Origin: Colwellia sp. D2M02
GTDB lineage: Bacteria > Pseudomonadota > Gammaproteobacteria > Enterobacterales > Alteromonadaceae
Assembly (NCBI RefSeq): GCF_018860755.1
Contig: NZ_JAHKPW010000042.1
Coordinates: 1-59,646, forward strand
Length of the DNA stretch: 59,646 bases
Direction of reading: 5' to 3'
The notes under the pieces are model-generated. The model did no database searches. It saw only the letters and a program-made list of their open reading frames with translations, and was not told where the DNA came from. This document shows, one piece after another, positions 17,432 to 26,706 of this stretch; positions within the stretch are counted from its first letter, which is position 1, and the number at the start of each line of letters is the position of its first letter. The translations under genes were made by a program, and so were the position numbers.

Positions 17432-19063
17432 CTATACTTTAAAGCTAATCACCATCTCATTAAGTTCAATAGCAAAACTTGCTAAGCTCTCACTTGATTG
17501 TGCCGTATGTGAAGCACTATAAGTTGTTTCTTCAGCCATAATGTTAATTTGCTTAATCAACTCCCTTAATTGTTCAGTAGTTGCACTTTGCTCTTCTGTT
17601 GCCGTACTAATAACACTATTTAACTCCGTTACTTCAACCATTCCCTGTTGCATACGCTGAACTAATTGTCCTGCTTTTTTAGCTAACTCGACACTTTCAT
17701 CAGCCTGCTTCTGACATTGCGTCATATTCATTACCGCCGCTTCAACTCCTTGCTGAATTGACTCAATAACCGAGGTAATGTTTCCTGTTGACTCTTGAGT
17801 GCGGCTTGCTAGCGTTCTTACTTCAGCAGCGACAACTGCAAAGCCACGGCCTTGCTCTCCAGCACGGGCAGCTTCAATAGCAGCATTTAAAGCGAGCAAA
17901 TTTGTTTGTTCCGCAATACCTTGGATCACTGAAACAATCTCACCAATGTCATTACTCGCCTTTTTCAACTCAAGCATTTGTCCAGCGGAGTATTCAACTC
18001 GATCGCCTAAATTATTAATTGACGCAACATTATCATTTAGTACTCGAGCACAATCATTAGTTTCATCTGTTGCCTTACAAGTAGCGACTAACGCTATTTG
18101 CGTCGTTTCAGAGACCTCTTTGATAGCTAACACCATCCCATCGGCAGCATTATTAACACTGCTAATATCGCTACGTTGCGATGACATACCTTGATTAATT
18201 TGCTCAGTTACCGCTGAAAGCTCTTCTGCTTGAGTTGCTAAGCTACTAGATGAGTTAGATATTCCTAGCAACACCGCTCTAAACTCGCTCAACATGCTAT
18301 TAAACGCACGTCCAATATCTGCAATTTCATCACTACCTTGCGCTTTTAACAACACAGTTAAATCATGTGTTTGGTTAACATCCACCATCACATTACGAAT
18401 TTTATTCAGAGGTTTATAGATGTTTTGACTAATTTGATGAGATAACCACAAAGTCAATACGAGAAAAAGAGCCGAAAAAATAACTAAACGAATAGCACTA
18501 TCCCAAAAGATTTCATCTACATCATCGAGGTATATTCCCGTACCAACAACCCACCCCCAAGGCTCAAATAAGCTCACGTATGAAACTTTATGTGTTGGAG
18601 TGGTTTTATTCGGCTTTACCCAATAATAGTCAACGTAGCCTGCCCCTTGAGCAGTCACTAAATTAACCATGTCTGTAAATAAATATACACCATTGGCATC
18701 ACTAATATATTTGATGTTAGTGTTTAATAGCTTTTCCGATGGGTGAGCTAGCATAATGTAATCAAGACTATTAACCCAAAAATACTCTTGCTCGTCATAC
18801 TTCATAGTAGCTATGGCTGCCAATGCATGTTTTTTTGCATCTTCCTCGCTAAAACTCCCTAACTGATACTGTTGATAGAAATACTTAATGGTATTTGATG
18901 CAGCCTCAGTCAAATGAGCGGTTTTAATATACCGATCCTCGACTAAGTTCTCATCTAAGGTTTGTATTGATACCCATACTACTGTGCCCAAACTTAATAA
19001 TGTAACTAAAGTTAAAAGCAACAACTTATACTTAACTGTCAATTTATTTAACAACAACTTCAT
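17432..19063 (-). CDS. Methyl-accepting chemotaxis protein with periplasmic single Cache domain
   Basis: Chemoreceptor of 543 residues. One membrane helix (about 12-32) and a second (about 187-208) bracket a periplasmic sCache_2 domain. That domain includes [22 protein letters not shown]-like and [12 protein letters not shown] motifs (about 88-183). A HAMP region and a long coiled coil follow. The signalling tip is [20 protein letters not shown]. No C-terminal CheR-tethering pentapeptide is seen. The sCache_2 class often senses small carboxylates or other small ligands, but the ligand cannot be read here. It is monocistronic and convergent with uspE. Confidence 0.93.
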   Translation of the reverse strand: MKLLLNKLTVKYKLLLLTLVTLLSLGTVVWVSIQTLDENLVEDRYIKTAHLTEAASNTIKYFYQQYQLGSFSEEDAKKHALAAIATMKYDEQEYFWVNSLDYIMLAHPSEKLLNTNIKYISDANGVYLFTDMVNLVTAQGAGYVDYYWVKPNKTTPTHKVSYVSLFEPWGWVVGTGIYLDDVDEIFWDSAIRLVIFSALFLVLTLWLSHQISQNIYKPLNKIRNVMVDVNQTHDLTVLLKAQGSDEIADIGRAFNSMLSEFRAVLLGISNSSSSLATQAEELSAVTEQINQGMSSQRSDISSVNNAADGMVLAIKEVSETTQIALVATCKATDETNDCARVLNDNVASINNLGDRVEYSAGQMLELKKASNDIGEIVSVIQGIAEQTNLLALNAAIEAARAGEQGRGFAVVAAEVRTLASRTQESTGNITSVIESIQQGVEAAVMNMTQCQKQADESVELAKKAGQLVQRMQQGMVEVTELNSVISTATEEQSATTEQLRELIKQINIMAEETTYSASHTAQSSESLASFAIELNEMVISFKV

Positions 19064-19672
19064 GTTTACTACCCATAGTGACTTCTAAAAATGCATGTTG
19101 AAAGTATTGAAATTAACGCATTAGGTTTTAACTTAGGATCCACCTTATATAACAAAAAAATTTATTTTATTACTGATATATACCAATACTTTATTTAACA
19201 TTAAATTAACATTAATAAGGCTCTAGTATAATACCCAACTGTAAATAGAACTAATTATTATTTACATAAAACTTATAAAGAGAGAAAAAAGAAATAACAG
19301 CAATCCAAATCGAACCGTAACCGACTGATAATAAAAACAAACAAACCAAAAAATATAAAATATAACTTTGAGGTGATTTTCAAACTATAAATTGTCTGTA
19401 CAAATTAACGCTTAGGCGATCACCTAATTATGTATAAAAATAAATCACGGTAACCTACCCCGTAAATATTGTGTTACATTATCACACCTTTATTGGCTCC
19501 ATAAATATGAAGTTAGCAATAGTGATAAATGACACATTTTCACCTAAAAAGCTCATCATGTAATAGCTTCATCTTCATTAACATAAATCTGAAACGATCA
19601 ACTTTTTACTTTTTTACGATAAAGCGTATAATGCGCGGCAATTAACAACTTGTAGAATTAATACTGATCCCC
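19064..19672. other. 609-bp divergent intergenic region between the chemoreceptor and ttcA
   Basis: This very AT-rich spacer holds promoters for both flanking genes. An inverted repeat AGGTGAT / ATCACCT occurs at 19371-19377 and 19419-19425. Its right arm lies in an imperfect palindrome TAGGCGATCACCTA at 19413-19426. No convincing small gene was found. Confidence 0.5.
19605..19632 (+). promoter_or_regulatory. Probable sigma70 promoter of ttcA
   Basis: A perfect TATAAT at 19627-19632 has a weak TTTACT at 19605-19610 upstream (16-bp spacer) and stands about 40 bp before the ttcA ATG. Confidence 0.6.
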
Positions 19673-20599
19673 ATGTCTAATACGCCTTTATCTGCCTTGC
19701 AAAAAACACAATTAATGAAGCTAGAAAAAAAGCTTCGACGCCATGTGGGTCAAGCCATATCCCAATACAATATGATTGAAGACGGTGATAAGGTCATGGT
19801 GTGTTTATCTGGGGGTAAAGACAGCTATGCAATGTTAAGTATTCTGATGTTACTTAAAGTATCTGCGCCTATTCACTTTGATATTGTTGCGGTTAACCTT
19901 GATCAAAAGCAACCTGGGTTTCCTGAGCATATATTACCTCAATATCTCAACGAGCTAGGTATTGAGTACCATATTGTTGAAGAAGACACTTACGGTATTG
20001 TTAAAGAGAAAGTTCCTGAAGGGAAAACAACCTGTAGTCTTTGCTCTCGTTTACGACGCGCAATATTATATAAAGTAGCGAAAAATATTGGCGCGACTAA
20101 GGTTGCATTAGGGCATCATCGTGACGATATGATTGAAACCTTAATGCTTAACATGTTTTACGGCGGTAAAATGAAAGCGATGCCAGCTAAATTAGTGTCT
20201 GATAATGGTGAGCATGTTGTTATTAGACCATTAGCCTTTTGTAAAGAAAGTGAGCTAATTCAATATGCGGCATTAAAACACTTCCCTATCATTCCTTGTA
20301 ATTTATGTGGGTCGCAACCGAATATGCAGCGTCAGAATATTAAGAAAATGCTTAACGATTGGCACCAAGAGTTTCCGGGCCGTATTGAGTCAATGTTTAC
20401 CGCAATGCAAAACGTTGTACCATCACATTTATGTGACAATGAGCTATTTAACTTTAGTGATATTAACAGTAATTCGGGAGTAATTAATGGTGGTGATACT
20501 GCTTTTGACGAGCCTGAATTGAACTTTAATGGAAGCGCTAAAGAGACTAAAATGCCCACGAATAAAACCGAGCAATTAACTATTATTGAAGTGCAATAA
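19673..20599 (+). CDS. ttcA: tRNA 2-thiocytidine(32) synthetase TtcA
   Basis: TtcA thiolates C32 of certain tRNAs using an ATP PP-loop and an Fe-S cluster. The PP-loop is SGGKDS (about residues 46-51). CSLC (about 121-124) and CNLC (about 206-209) provide the conserved cysteines. The protein has 308 residues; its last ~50 are an acidic low-complexity tail beyond the conserved domain. ATG 19673 gives the usual start. It is monocistronic with a clear TATAAT upstream, and it ends against the terminator of the convergent bax gene. Confidence 0.95.
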   Translation: MSNTPLSALQKTQLMKLEKKLRRHVGQAISQYNMIEDGDKVMVCLSGGKDSYAMLSILMLLKVSAPIHFDIVAVNLDQKQPGFPEHILPQYLNELGIEYHIVEEDTYGIVKEKVPEGKTTCSLCSRLRRAILYKVAKNIGATKVALGHHRDDMIETLMLNMFYGGKMKAMPAKLVSDNGEHVVIRPLAFCKESELIQYAALKHFPIIPCNLCGSQPNMQRQNIKKMLNDWHQEFPGRIESMFTAMQNVVPSHLCDNELFNFSDINSNSGVINGGDTAFDEPELNFNGSAKETKMPTNKTEQLTIIEVQ

Positions 20600-20605
20600 C
20601 AGCTA

Positions 20606-20649
20606 TAAAAAAAGCCTAACCCTTTATTTAATCAATATTGGGTTAAGCT
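20606..20649 (-). terminator. Terminator of the bax transcript (minus strand)
   Basis: On the minus strand AGCTTAACCC (20649-20640) pairs with GGGTTAGGCT (20622-20613), with one mismatch, followed by seven T (20612-20606). It may also slow ttcA transcription from the other side. Confidence 0.75.
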
Positions 20650-20663
20650 CATACTTTTATCTG

Positions 20664-21569
20664 TTATTCACTATAACTCGTTGTATTATCAAAGTAAGTT
20701 GTTTCATCTTCAAAAAAGCGCTGATTGTGACGCAACATGTCAGTAATATCTAACACATAGTCTGCACCTCGCTCCGAGTAAGGTAACAACCCTGTCGCTA
20801 ATATTTCAGGTGCAATAGGCTCGTTATTCGCTCTTAACTGCGCTCTAATCGTTCTAAATACTTGATAAGCATTGTGGGTATTTATATTTCTAAAATATCC
20901 TCTTACTGCATCATCTACACTATCAAATGCTGCAACCTCATGCTTTGCTCCTTTGTTACGCCCATTAGGCACCATGCCACAATCTGGCTCGTAACACCAA
21001 ATACCAAAAAAGTTTAATCCAATTCGAGAAAAACGAGAAGTGCCCCATGCCGACTCATTTGCCGCTTGCACCAAAACCAGTGGTAAAGGAATAATATCAA
21101 CACGTACTAATAACTCATTTACTTTTTGCAAATTTGAGCGTGACTTTTTTAATCGATAACGCTTCGCTAATATTTGTAACTCAGCCTCTTCTTGCTCTGT
21201 TAACCCTAATTCTAAGGTCATTTGTTCAAGCCAATACTCTAGCTTAGTGCGGGTTGCTAAAATACGCTCATTTTGAGCAACAATCGCAGGGGTAATAAAG
21301 TCAAAGAATTGTGCCTTTTTAGTTGAGACATCTGCAATGGCAGCAAAGTCTGGTAAATCGACATTATGTAACGGTTGCTCTACCACTTTTTTAACTGTTT
21401 TTTTATTTTCACGACTTTTTTGTCGTTCTTTGTCTTGACTTTGCTGCTCTGCTATAAGCCTTTTTGCTAAACTACTTTCAGCATTATCCGGCACTAAAAA
21501 AGTGAAAGGTGCTAACAGTGTTACCACCAAAAAGGCCAAAAAGCTTAACCACAAAAATAACTTAATCAA
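20664..21569 (-). CDS. bax: Bax-like glucosaminidase-domain protein
   Basis: A 301-residue envelope protein with an N-terminal membrane anchor (about 2-22) and a charged linker. The C-terminal glucosaminidase domain (about 150-290) has the catalytic Glu in QAANESAWGTSRF. FGIWCYEPDCGM and FDSVDDAVRGYFRNINTH follow, as in E. coli Bax. The domain is expected to cut peptidoglycan or related glycans; the cellular role of Bax is not established. Upstream and co-directional is a membrane protein gene 21 bp away, so the two probably form an operon. Confidence 0.9.
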   Translation of the reverse strand: MIKLFLWLSFLAFLVVTLLAPFTFLVPDNAESSLAKRLIAEQQSQDKERQKSRENKKTVKKVVEQPLHNVDLPDFAAIADVSTKKAQFFDFITPAIVAQNERILATRTKLEYWLEQMTLELGLTEQEEAELQILAKRYRLKKSRSNLQKVNELLVRVDIIPLPLVLVQAANESAWGTSRFSRIGLNFFGIWCYEPDCGMVPNGRNKGAKHEVAAFDSVDDAVRGYFRNINTHNAYQVFRTIRAQLRANNEPIAPEILATGLLPYSERGADYVLDITDMLRHNQRFFEDETTYFDNTTSYSE

Positions 21570-21590
21570 TATAAACTCCTTTAAATATTT

Positions 21591-22445
21591 TTAAGCTGAA
21601 AACGTACCGTTTGAGCCGTTTGAGTCATCCGAATCAGAAGCTTTAGTTGACTCTGGTGTAGAAGAGTTTAACTCCCTTGAGTTAACATTATCTTCTCTAT
21701 CTTTAGTCTTTACCGCAAATATCTCACGGTAGAGTATACCTTTAACGTTATAATACAACGGTGCTAAAAACGTCATACCAAACAAAAATAACATAATAGC
21801 AACAGGTCCAATCGCCGAATCAGCCAACAATGCCACTGGCATAGCCAAAACAAGTAATGCTATAAACAAAAATAAATACAATCTAAATATTTGAAAGAAC
21901 TTGAAACGCAATGACAAAACAGACACTTTTATTGCTGCTAATGGCGATAGTTTTTTATCAACAACCAATGGAATCGTTAATGATAAAAGCACGGCTAAAA
22001 TGATACCGGGCACCATATATAATTGAAAACCTAAGCCAACTAATATCGATGTTAACAATGCGCATAAAGCAACCCAGCTACCACGTTGCAAGAAAGAAAA
22101 CACCATAATAGCGCGTGTTTCTTGTCCGCGAGCATGCAAAACCCCCATCATTTCAACACCAGCAAGAAATGGCCAAATAACAATGGTAACTACGATATTT
22201 AGAATACTCATCGCGTTTTGATCTTTTAATACCGCTTCAATGCCGCCCATCAAATTACTAGCAGTTAACGAAACTAGCGTACCAAGTAATAAAATAAAAC
22301 ATAGACCGATATTAATCGACATTCTACTCTGTAATGTTTTCTGCCATGCTTCTTTAAATATCGCATTAACATCAACGATATAATTACCCGTTAATGCATT
22401 TTTCAACAGGGAGCATTCTAACTCTTTACTATTTTTTTCTGACAA
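21591..22445 (-). CDS. Polytopic membrane protein of unknown function
   Basis: A 284-residue protein that I do not recognise with certainty. After a soluble N-terminus (about 1-40) it has about six membrane helices up to residue 250. A hydrophilic tail rich in Ser, Asp, Asn and Glu follows (about 250-284). The layout resembles YciC- or DUF975-type integral membrane proteins, but that is only a resemblance. It lies 21 bp upstream of bax on the same strand, so its product may act with Bax at the envelope (inference). Confidence 0.75.
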   Translation of the reverse strand: MSEKNSKELECSLLKNALTGNYIVDVNAIFKEAWQKTLQSRMSINIGLCFILLLGTLVSLTASNLMGGIEAVLKDQNAMSILNIVVTIVIWPFLAGVEMMGVLHARGQETRAIMVFSFLQRGSWVALCALLTSILVGLGFQLYMVPGIILAVLLSLTIPLVVDKKLSPLAAIKVSVLSLRFKFFQIFRLYLFLFIALLVLAMPVALLADSAIGPVAIMLFLFGMTFLAPLYYNVKGILYREIFAVKTKDREDNVNSRELNSSTPESTKASDSDDSNGSNGTFSA

Positions 22446-22605
22446 TGTAACTAACCTTATTTAACTAAAACAGCTTAACAAAAACAGCGCTAGCAACGTG
22501 CCTATGATTAATAAAACACATTTTACCAGCAACATATTGTATATGCGCGTAAGCTTTATTCAATAATATCAATATCTATCATACATACACACTAAGTACA
22601 TTGTA

Positions 22606-23268
22606 CTAACTTAAATCACTTAACACTAACTGTATGGCAAGTATAAAAAGCACTACCCCCATCAGTCTATCGAATAAATAGCCTTTACGAGCAAGTAACT
22701 TTCTCACTTTATCTTGTGTTAATAAATACGACAAAAAGCAAAACCAGCTACCCGTAGCGATCACCAAATAAAGCCCATAAATTAATTTGATACCTAATGG
22801 TGTGTCAGGCGCAATAACCACTGAGAATAAACTAACAAAAAACAACGTTGCCTTAACATTTAAACCGTTAATTAAAAAGCCAGTAAAGAAAGCCTTTTTA
22901 GCGGATGGCGGTTGCTCTACATCCGCTGGATGCGTTAGCTCTGTTTGAGTTAACTTATCTTCTTGCATTACTTCTGCTGGTTTTTCAGCACGAATACAAT
23001 GCCAAGCGATATAACAAAAATAAGCAGCAGCTATATACTTTAATGCCGTAAATAAGCGCTCATCACTCGCAATAAGTAACCCAATACCGACTAATGAATA
23101 AGTCACATGTAAAATAATACCTGCAGCAATACCTAAACTGGTATACATGGCAACTTTACGGTTATAACGAATGCTTTGTTTTAGCACAATAGCAAAGTCA
23201 GGACCTGGGCTGGCTACAGCAAGAAAATGCACAACAACAATAACTAAAAATTGTTCAAAATACCCCAT
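22606..23268 (-). CDS. LysE/RhtB-family amino-acid exporter
   Basis: An inner-membrane exporter of about 220 residues with six helices. The family signature near the N-terminus is AVASPGPDFAIVLKQS, followed by the GI-AAGIILH helix. Members export amino acids such as homoserine, threonine or lysine; the substrate cannot be read from sequence. I prefer the ATG at 23268 (MGYFEQF) to an in-frame GTG 12 bases earlier. A hydrophilic loop (about 95-115) between helices is normal for the family. It is monocistronic. Confidence 0.9.
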   Translation of the reverse strand: MGYFEQFLVIVVVHFLAVASPGPDFAIVLKQSIRYNRKVAMYTSLGIAAGIILHVTYSLVGIGLLIASDERLFTALKYIAAAYFCYIAWHCIRAEKPAEVMQEDKLTQTELTHPADVEQPPSAKKAFFTGFLINGLNVKATLFFVSLFSVVIAPDTPLGIKLIYGLYLVIATGSWFCFLSYLLTQDKVRKLLARKGYLFDRLMGVVLFILAIQLVLSDLS

Positions 23269-23405
23269 ACACCCCGTCACTCAAAAATAGGCTAAAAATA
23301 AAAGGGTATTCTACCTGAGAAGCCAATAAAGACGTAATTAATCTTTAAAATTACAACTTATCATTTTATTTAATTCTTTTTGCGCATCATAAAAATAATA
23401 ATAAA

Positions 23406-23558
23406 TCACAAATGAACAGGGTCAGATGCACGACTCTCTTCATGAGTTACCTTAGGGTTATTTACTTGCTTTAACGCGTTAAGTATTTGACGATAAAAAC
23501 GCCACGTTTCATCAAATGAATCAAATTGATAGGTTTTCCCACAATAGCTTGCTTTCAT
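23406..23558 (-). CDS. Small hypothetical protein, 50 residues
   Basis: A short frame starting at ATG 23558 with GAGG about 9-12 bases before it. The peptide begins MKASYCGKTYQFDSFDETWR and ends in a polar tail. A longer frame to 23615 exists but lacks a ribosome site. The start has good signals and the residue mix is protein-like, but I do not recognise the family. It stands between the LysE-type exporter and a DUF1415 gene on the same strand. Confidence 0.5.
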   Translation of the reverse strand: MKASYCGKTYQFDSFDETWRFYRQILNALKQVNNPKVTHEESRASDPVHL

Positions 23559-23674
23559 CTCAACACCTCTACAAACATGATTTGAGCAACTATTGTATGA
23601 AAAATAAAAATTCATACTTAACTAAAGTGTTATTTGAATGTGCAAAATCGTTATCGATAATATGTAGGCTCGTG

Positions 23675-24244
23675 CTAATTTTGCGGGTGTTTTTGATGAA
23701 TCATTTGCAAGACTTGCTCAAAATAATCGCTACCTTTTTTCTCAGCTAAAGCAATATTATTTTCAGGTATTTTTTCAGGTTCTTTATAAACCGACAATAC
23801 TTTTTCCATACTGGCTTCTCGAATAATATGCAGCATAGGGTAAGGTGAACGGTTAGTGAAATTACTCGGTTCATTAAAATCTTCACCGGCAAAGCAATAC
23901 TCGGGGTGCATAGTGGCTAACTGAAATATCCCTTCAAAACCCGATTCAATCAATAAATCATTAGCATAGTCAACTAAGTCTAAGTAGCGTTCAAAGTGTC
24001 TGAAACCATCATTATAAACAATCAGTGTTGTTTCAATTTCATCATGCTTTTGTAAATAATGACACTGTTCAATAAACTCATGCAATGCTGGTTTCACTTG
24101 AGATGTAGCTGATTGATGGTAATAAATAGTGTTATTAACAAACTCTTTTTTAGCAAAGGGACAAAAGTTTAAGCCGATAATAATTTCAGCTAACCATGCT
24201 TTAGTTGCATCAATAGCAGGTGAATAGTTGTTTTTACTTGTCAT
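23675..24244 (-). CDS. DUF1415 family protein
   Basis: A 189-residue soluble protein matching DUF1415, recognised by the N-terminal WLAEIIIGLNFCPFAKKEF segment and by central LIVYNDGFRHFERYLDLVD and HPEYCFAG elements. The function of the family is unknown. The FCPFA cysteine is a conserved feature. The gene lies 22 bp downstream of the Atm1-type ABC exporter and is probably co-transcribed with it. Confidence 0.88.
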   Translation of the reverse strand: MTSKNNYSPAIDATKAWLAEIIIGLNFCPFAKKEFVNNTIYYHQSATSQVKPALHEFIEQCHYLQKHDEIETTLIVYNDGFRHFERYLDLVDYANDLLIESGFEGIFQLATMHPEYCFAGEDFNEPSNFTNRSPYPMLHIIREASMEKVLSVYKEPEKIPENNIALAEKKGSDYFEQVLQMIHQKHPQN

Positions 24245-24266
24245 GCTTATTTCGCTTTATACGTTG

Positions 24267-26090
24267 TTATGTTTCAGATTGTTGTAAGCGCCACATTTTA
24301 CTATATTGCCCCTGCATTGCTAATAGTTGCTGGTGTGTACCTTGCTCAACAATAGCACCTTTAGCCATAACTAAAATATTATCACTATCAACAATGGTTG
24401 AAAGCCGATGTGCAATCACTACACTAGTACGATTTTTAGCTACATCATTAATGGCTTTAAGTATTGCCTGCTCTGAATGGCTATCAAGTGATGAAGTGGC
24501 TTCATCAAACACTAATATTTGTGGATTTTTCAAAATAGTACGCGCAATCGCCACACGTTGTTTTTCACCACCTGACAATTTTAAACCACGCTCACCTACT
24601 TTAGTTTCAAGCCCATCAGGTAAACTCGCCACAAAGTCAGCTAAGTGAGCCATTTCTATCGCTTTTAATACCTGCTCTTTAGTTGCTGTTATGCAACCAT
24701 ATTGAACATTATTAAACAAAGTATCGTTAAAAAGTACCGTATCTTGAGGGACGATACCTATCTGCTTTCGTAAAGAGTGCTGCGACACATCACTGATATT
24801 TTGCTCATTAATACGAATCTCACCACCGGTAACCTCATAAAAGCGAAAAAGCAGTTTAACTAAGGTCGACTTCCCTGAGCCACTTTGACCAACAATGGCT
24901 ACTTTTTGCCCGGCTTTGATCATAAATGACAGCTCGTTAATAATTGGCCGCTTTACCTCATATGAAAATGAGACGTTATCGAAACAAATAGTTGCTTGGC
25001 TAGCGTCATGATTAGTGCCGGATTGGTTGAGTAATAGTTCGCTAGCATTGTCGCGATCGCTAATTTTTGCCGTTTGCCCTAACAATGAAAATAAGTTTTC
25101 AATATTCGCTAAGGAGCCTTTAATTTCACGATAAACAAAACCTAAAAAGTTTAGTGGCATAAATAATTGCATCATAAAGGCGTTAATTAATACAAAGTCA
25201 CCTAAACTCATTTTCCCTTCGCTCACTTTTACCGCAGCGAGTGCAAGCATTGAAGTCATTGCGATAGCAATAATCAGAGCCTGACCACCATTAAGCGCAA
25301 ATAAAGATAGGCGGTTTTTTATTTTGGCTTGCTCCCAACTAGCAAGTTGCTGATCATAAGCTTGGGCTTCATATTCTTCGTTAGTAAAGTATTTAACGGT
25401 TTCATAATTAAGTAAGCTGTCAATCGCGCGGGTATTGCTAGACGAGTCAGCTTTATTCGCTTCCCTAACATAACGAGTTCTAAGTTCAGTCGCATAAACC
25501 GAGTACGCAATATAAGTTAAAATAGAGCCTAAGGTTATCAGAGCAAACCAAATGCCATAATTAACAAATAAAATGGTGACTACCATGACAATCTCAAGCA
25601 AGGTTGGCACAATATTAAACACCATAAAGCGCATTAAAAAGTTAATGCCTGAAGTGCCTCGATCAATATCTCGTGATAAACCACCAGTTTGCCGATTTAA
25701 ATGAAAGTCTAAGTCGAGTTGGTGCAAATGCCTAAACACTTTCAAACCAATACGGCGAATAGCACGTTCAGTAACGCGGCCAAATAAGGTATCGCGAATT
25801 TCGGCAAGCACCACAATAGACAAACGTACTAAACCATAAGCAAGCACTAAACCCAATGGCACAATGGCTAAGGCTGAACTAGCAAGATCTTTATTGTCAT
25901 TGGCATCCAAGGTATCAACAATATCTTTAAGAATGAATGGCAGATAAACACTCGCAACTTTGGTGAGTACTAAGCAAAGCATCGCTACAGCAATGCGCTT
26001 TTTATATTCAAAAAGATACGGCAGAATAAGTTTAAAGGCTTGCCAGTTTATAGTGTTTACTTCATGTTCTGGATAACTAGAGCGGCGCAT
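24267..26090 (-). CDS. ABC exporter of the Atm1/HMT1 type (fused permease and ATPase)
   Basis: A 607-residue half-transporter. An N-terminal membrane domain of six helices (about 25-315) is followed by an ATPase domain. The ATPase has Walker A GQSGSGKST, signature LSGGEKQ, Walker B ILVFDEATSSLDS and the H-loop IAHRLST. The N-terminal region (NTINWQAFKLILPYLFEYKKR) resembles bacterial Atm1-like exporters, which move glutathione conjugates or metal-thiol complexes. MsbA is the main alternative, but it usually lies beside lpxK. A DUF1415 gene follows 22 bp later. Confidence 0.9.
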   Translation of the reverse strand: MRRSSYPEHEVNTINWQAFKLILPYLFEYKKRIAVAMLCLVLTKVASVYLPFILKDIVDTLDANDNKDLASSALAIVPLGLVLAYGLVRLSIVVLAEIRDTLFGRVTERAIRRIGLKVFRHLHQLDLDFHLNRQTGGLSRDIDRGTSGINFLMRFMVFNIVPTLLEIVMVVTILFVNYGIWFALITLGSILTYIAYSVYATELRTRYVREANKADSSSNTRAIDSLLNYETVKYFTNEEYEAQAYDQQLASWEQAKIKNRLSLFALNGGQALIIAIAMTSMLALAAVKVSEGKMSLGDFVLINAFMMQLFMPLNFLGFVYREIKGSLANIENLFSLLGQTAKISDRDNASELLLNQSGTNHDASQATICFDNVSFSYEVKRPIINELSFMIKAGQKVAIVGQSGSGKSTLVKLLFRFYEVTGGEIRINEQNISDVSQHSLRKQIGIVPQDTVLFNDTLFNNVQYGCITATKEQVLKAIEMAHLADFVASLPDGLETKVGERGLKLSGGEKQRVAIARTILKNPQILVFDEATSSLDSHSEQAILKAINDVAKNRTSVVIAHRLSTIVDSDNILVMAKGAIVEQGTHQQLLAMQGQYSKMWRLQQSET

Positions 26091-26403
26091 GGCGTACTTT
26101 GCTTGAGAAGAAACACCTATAATAAGCCATAATCTAAATTTTCTAAAGGCGTTGCTTTTTTATTTGCTTCATTGTGAAACAATAAGAGCGAGTGTTAAAA
26201 ATGGTATGAGCTATACAGAGCACTAACAGGAACTGTGTTTATATATCTTAAGGCGCTAAACCTTAAGGTTTAAATAAAAAAACCATACTAGCTTAGCTAG
26301 TATGGTTTTTTTGGTTGTCTAACCGCAATTACATCACCGTAATAACGATATTGTACTGTAGTAACCGAATGATTGGTTAAAGGGTAAAGTGCCAATACGA
26401 GTA
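26091..26403. other. Intergenic region between ihfA and the ABC exporter
   Basis: It holds the ihfA terminator (26275-26307) and a 12-bp perfect palindrome AACCTTAAGGTT at 26259-26270. The promoter of the exporter must lie between 26091 and about 26270, but no strong -10/-35 pair stands out. Confidence 0.5.
26275..26307 (-). terminator. Strong terminator of pheST-ihfA (minus strand)
   Basis: A perfect 12-bp stem AACCATACTAGC / GCTAGTATGGTT (26281-26292, 26296-26307) with a 3-base loop. T-runs follow on either strand, so it could act in both directions. Confidence 0.92.
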
Positions 26404-26703
26404 TTACGACTCGTCGCCATTACCTTCTTCAACACGACTCTTCAACTTTTGCCCCGGTCTGAATGTAACTACCTTACGGGCTGAAATTGGAATATCTTCA
26501 CCGGTTTTAGGGTTACGACCAGGACGTTCGCTTTTTTGACGTAGGTCGAAGTTACCAAAACCAGAAAGCTTCACTTGTTCACCACTTTCTAAAGTTTCAC
26601 GAATCTCTTCAAAAAAGATCTCAACCATTGCTTTTGCGTCGCGCTTGCTCAGCCCAACTTCTTCAAATAAATGTTCTGCTACTTCTGCTTTGGTAAGCGC
26701 CAT
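26404..26703 (-). CDS. ihfA: Integration host factor subunit alpha
   Basis: IHF-alpha pairs with IHF-beta to bend DNA sharply at specific sites. It has 99 residues and the HU/IHF fold. [20 protein letters not shown] (about 46-65) leads into the beta arm, whose tip proline sits in GRNPKTGE. It starts 3 bp after pheT ends, the arrangement usual in gammaproteobacteria, so it is co-transcribed with pheST. A very strong terminator follows. Confidence 0.97.
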   Translation of the reverse strand: MALTKAEVAEHLFEEVGLSKRDAKAMVEIFFEEIRETLESGEQVKLSGFGNFDLRQKSERPGRNPKTGEDIPISARKVVTFRPGQKLKSRVEEGNGDES

Positions 26704-26706
26704 TGC

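Noticed and set aside
19470-19487. CRP-like site TGTGTTACATTATCACA
   Set aside because: The half sites are one base too far apart for TGTGA-N6-TCACA and one half is imperfect.
24220-24648. Plus-strand frame of 142 codons opposite the ABC exporter ATPase domain
   Set aside because: It is antisense to conserved Walker and signature motifs and has a cysteine-rich, non-protein-like composition.
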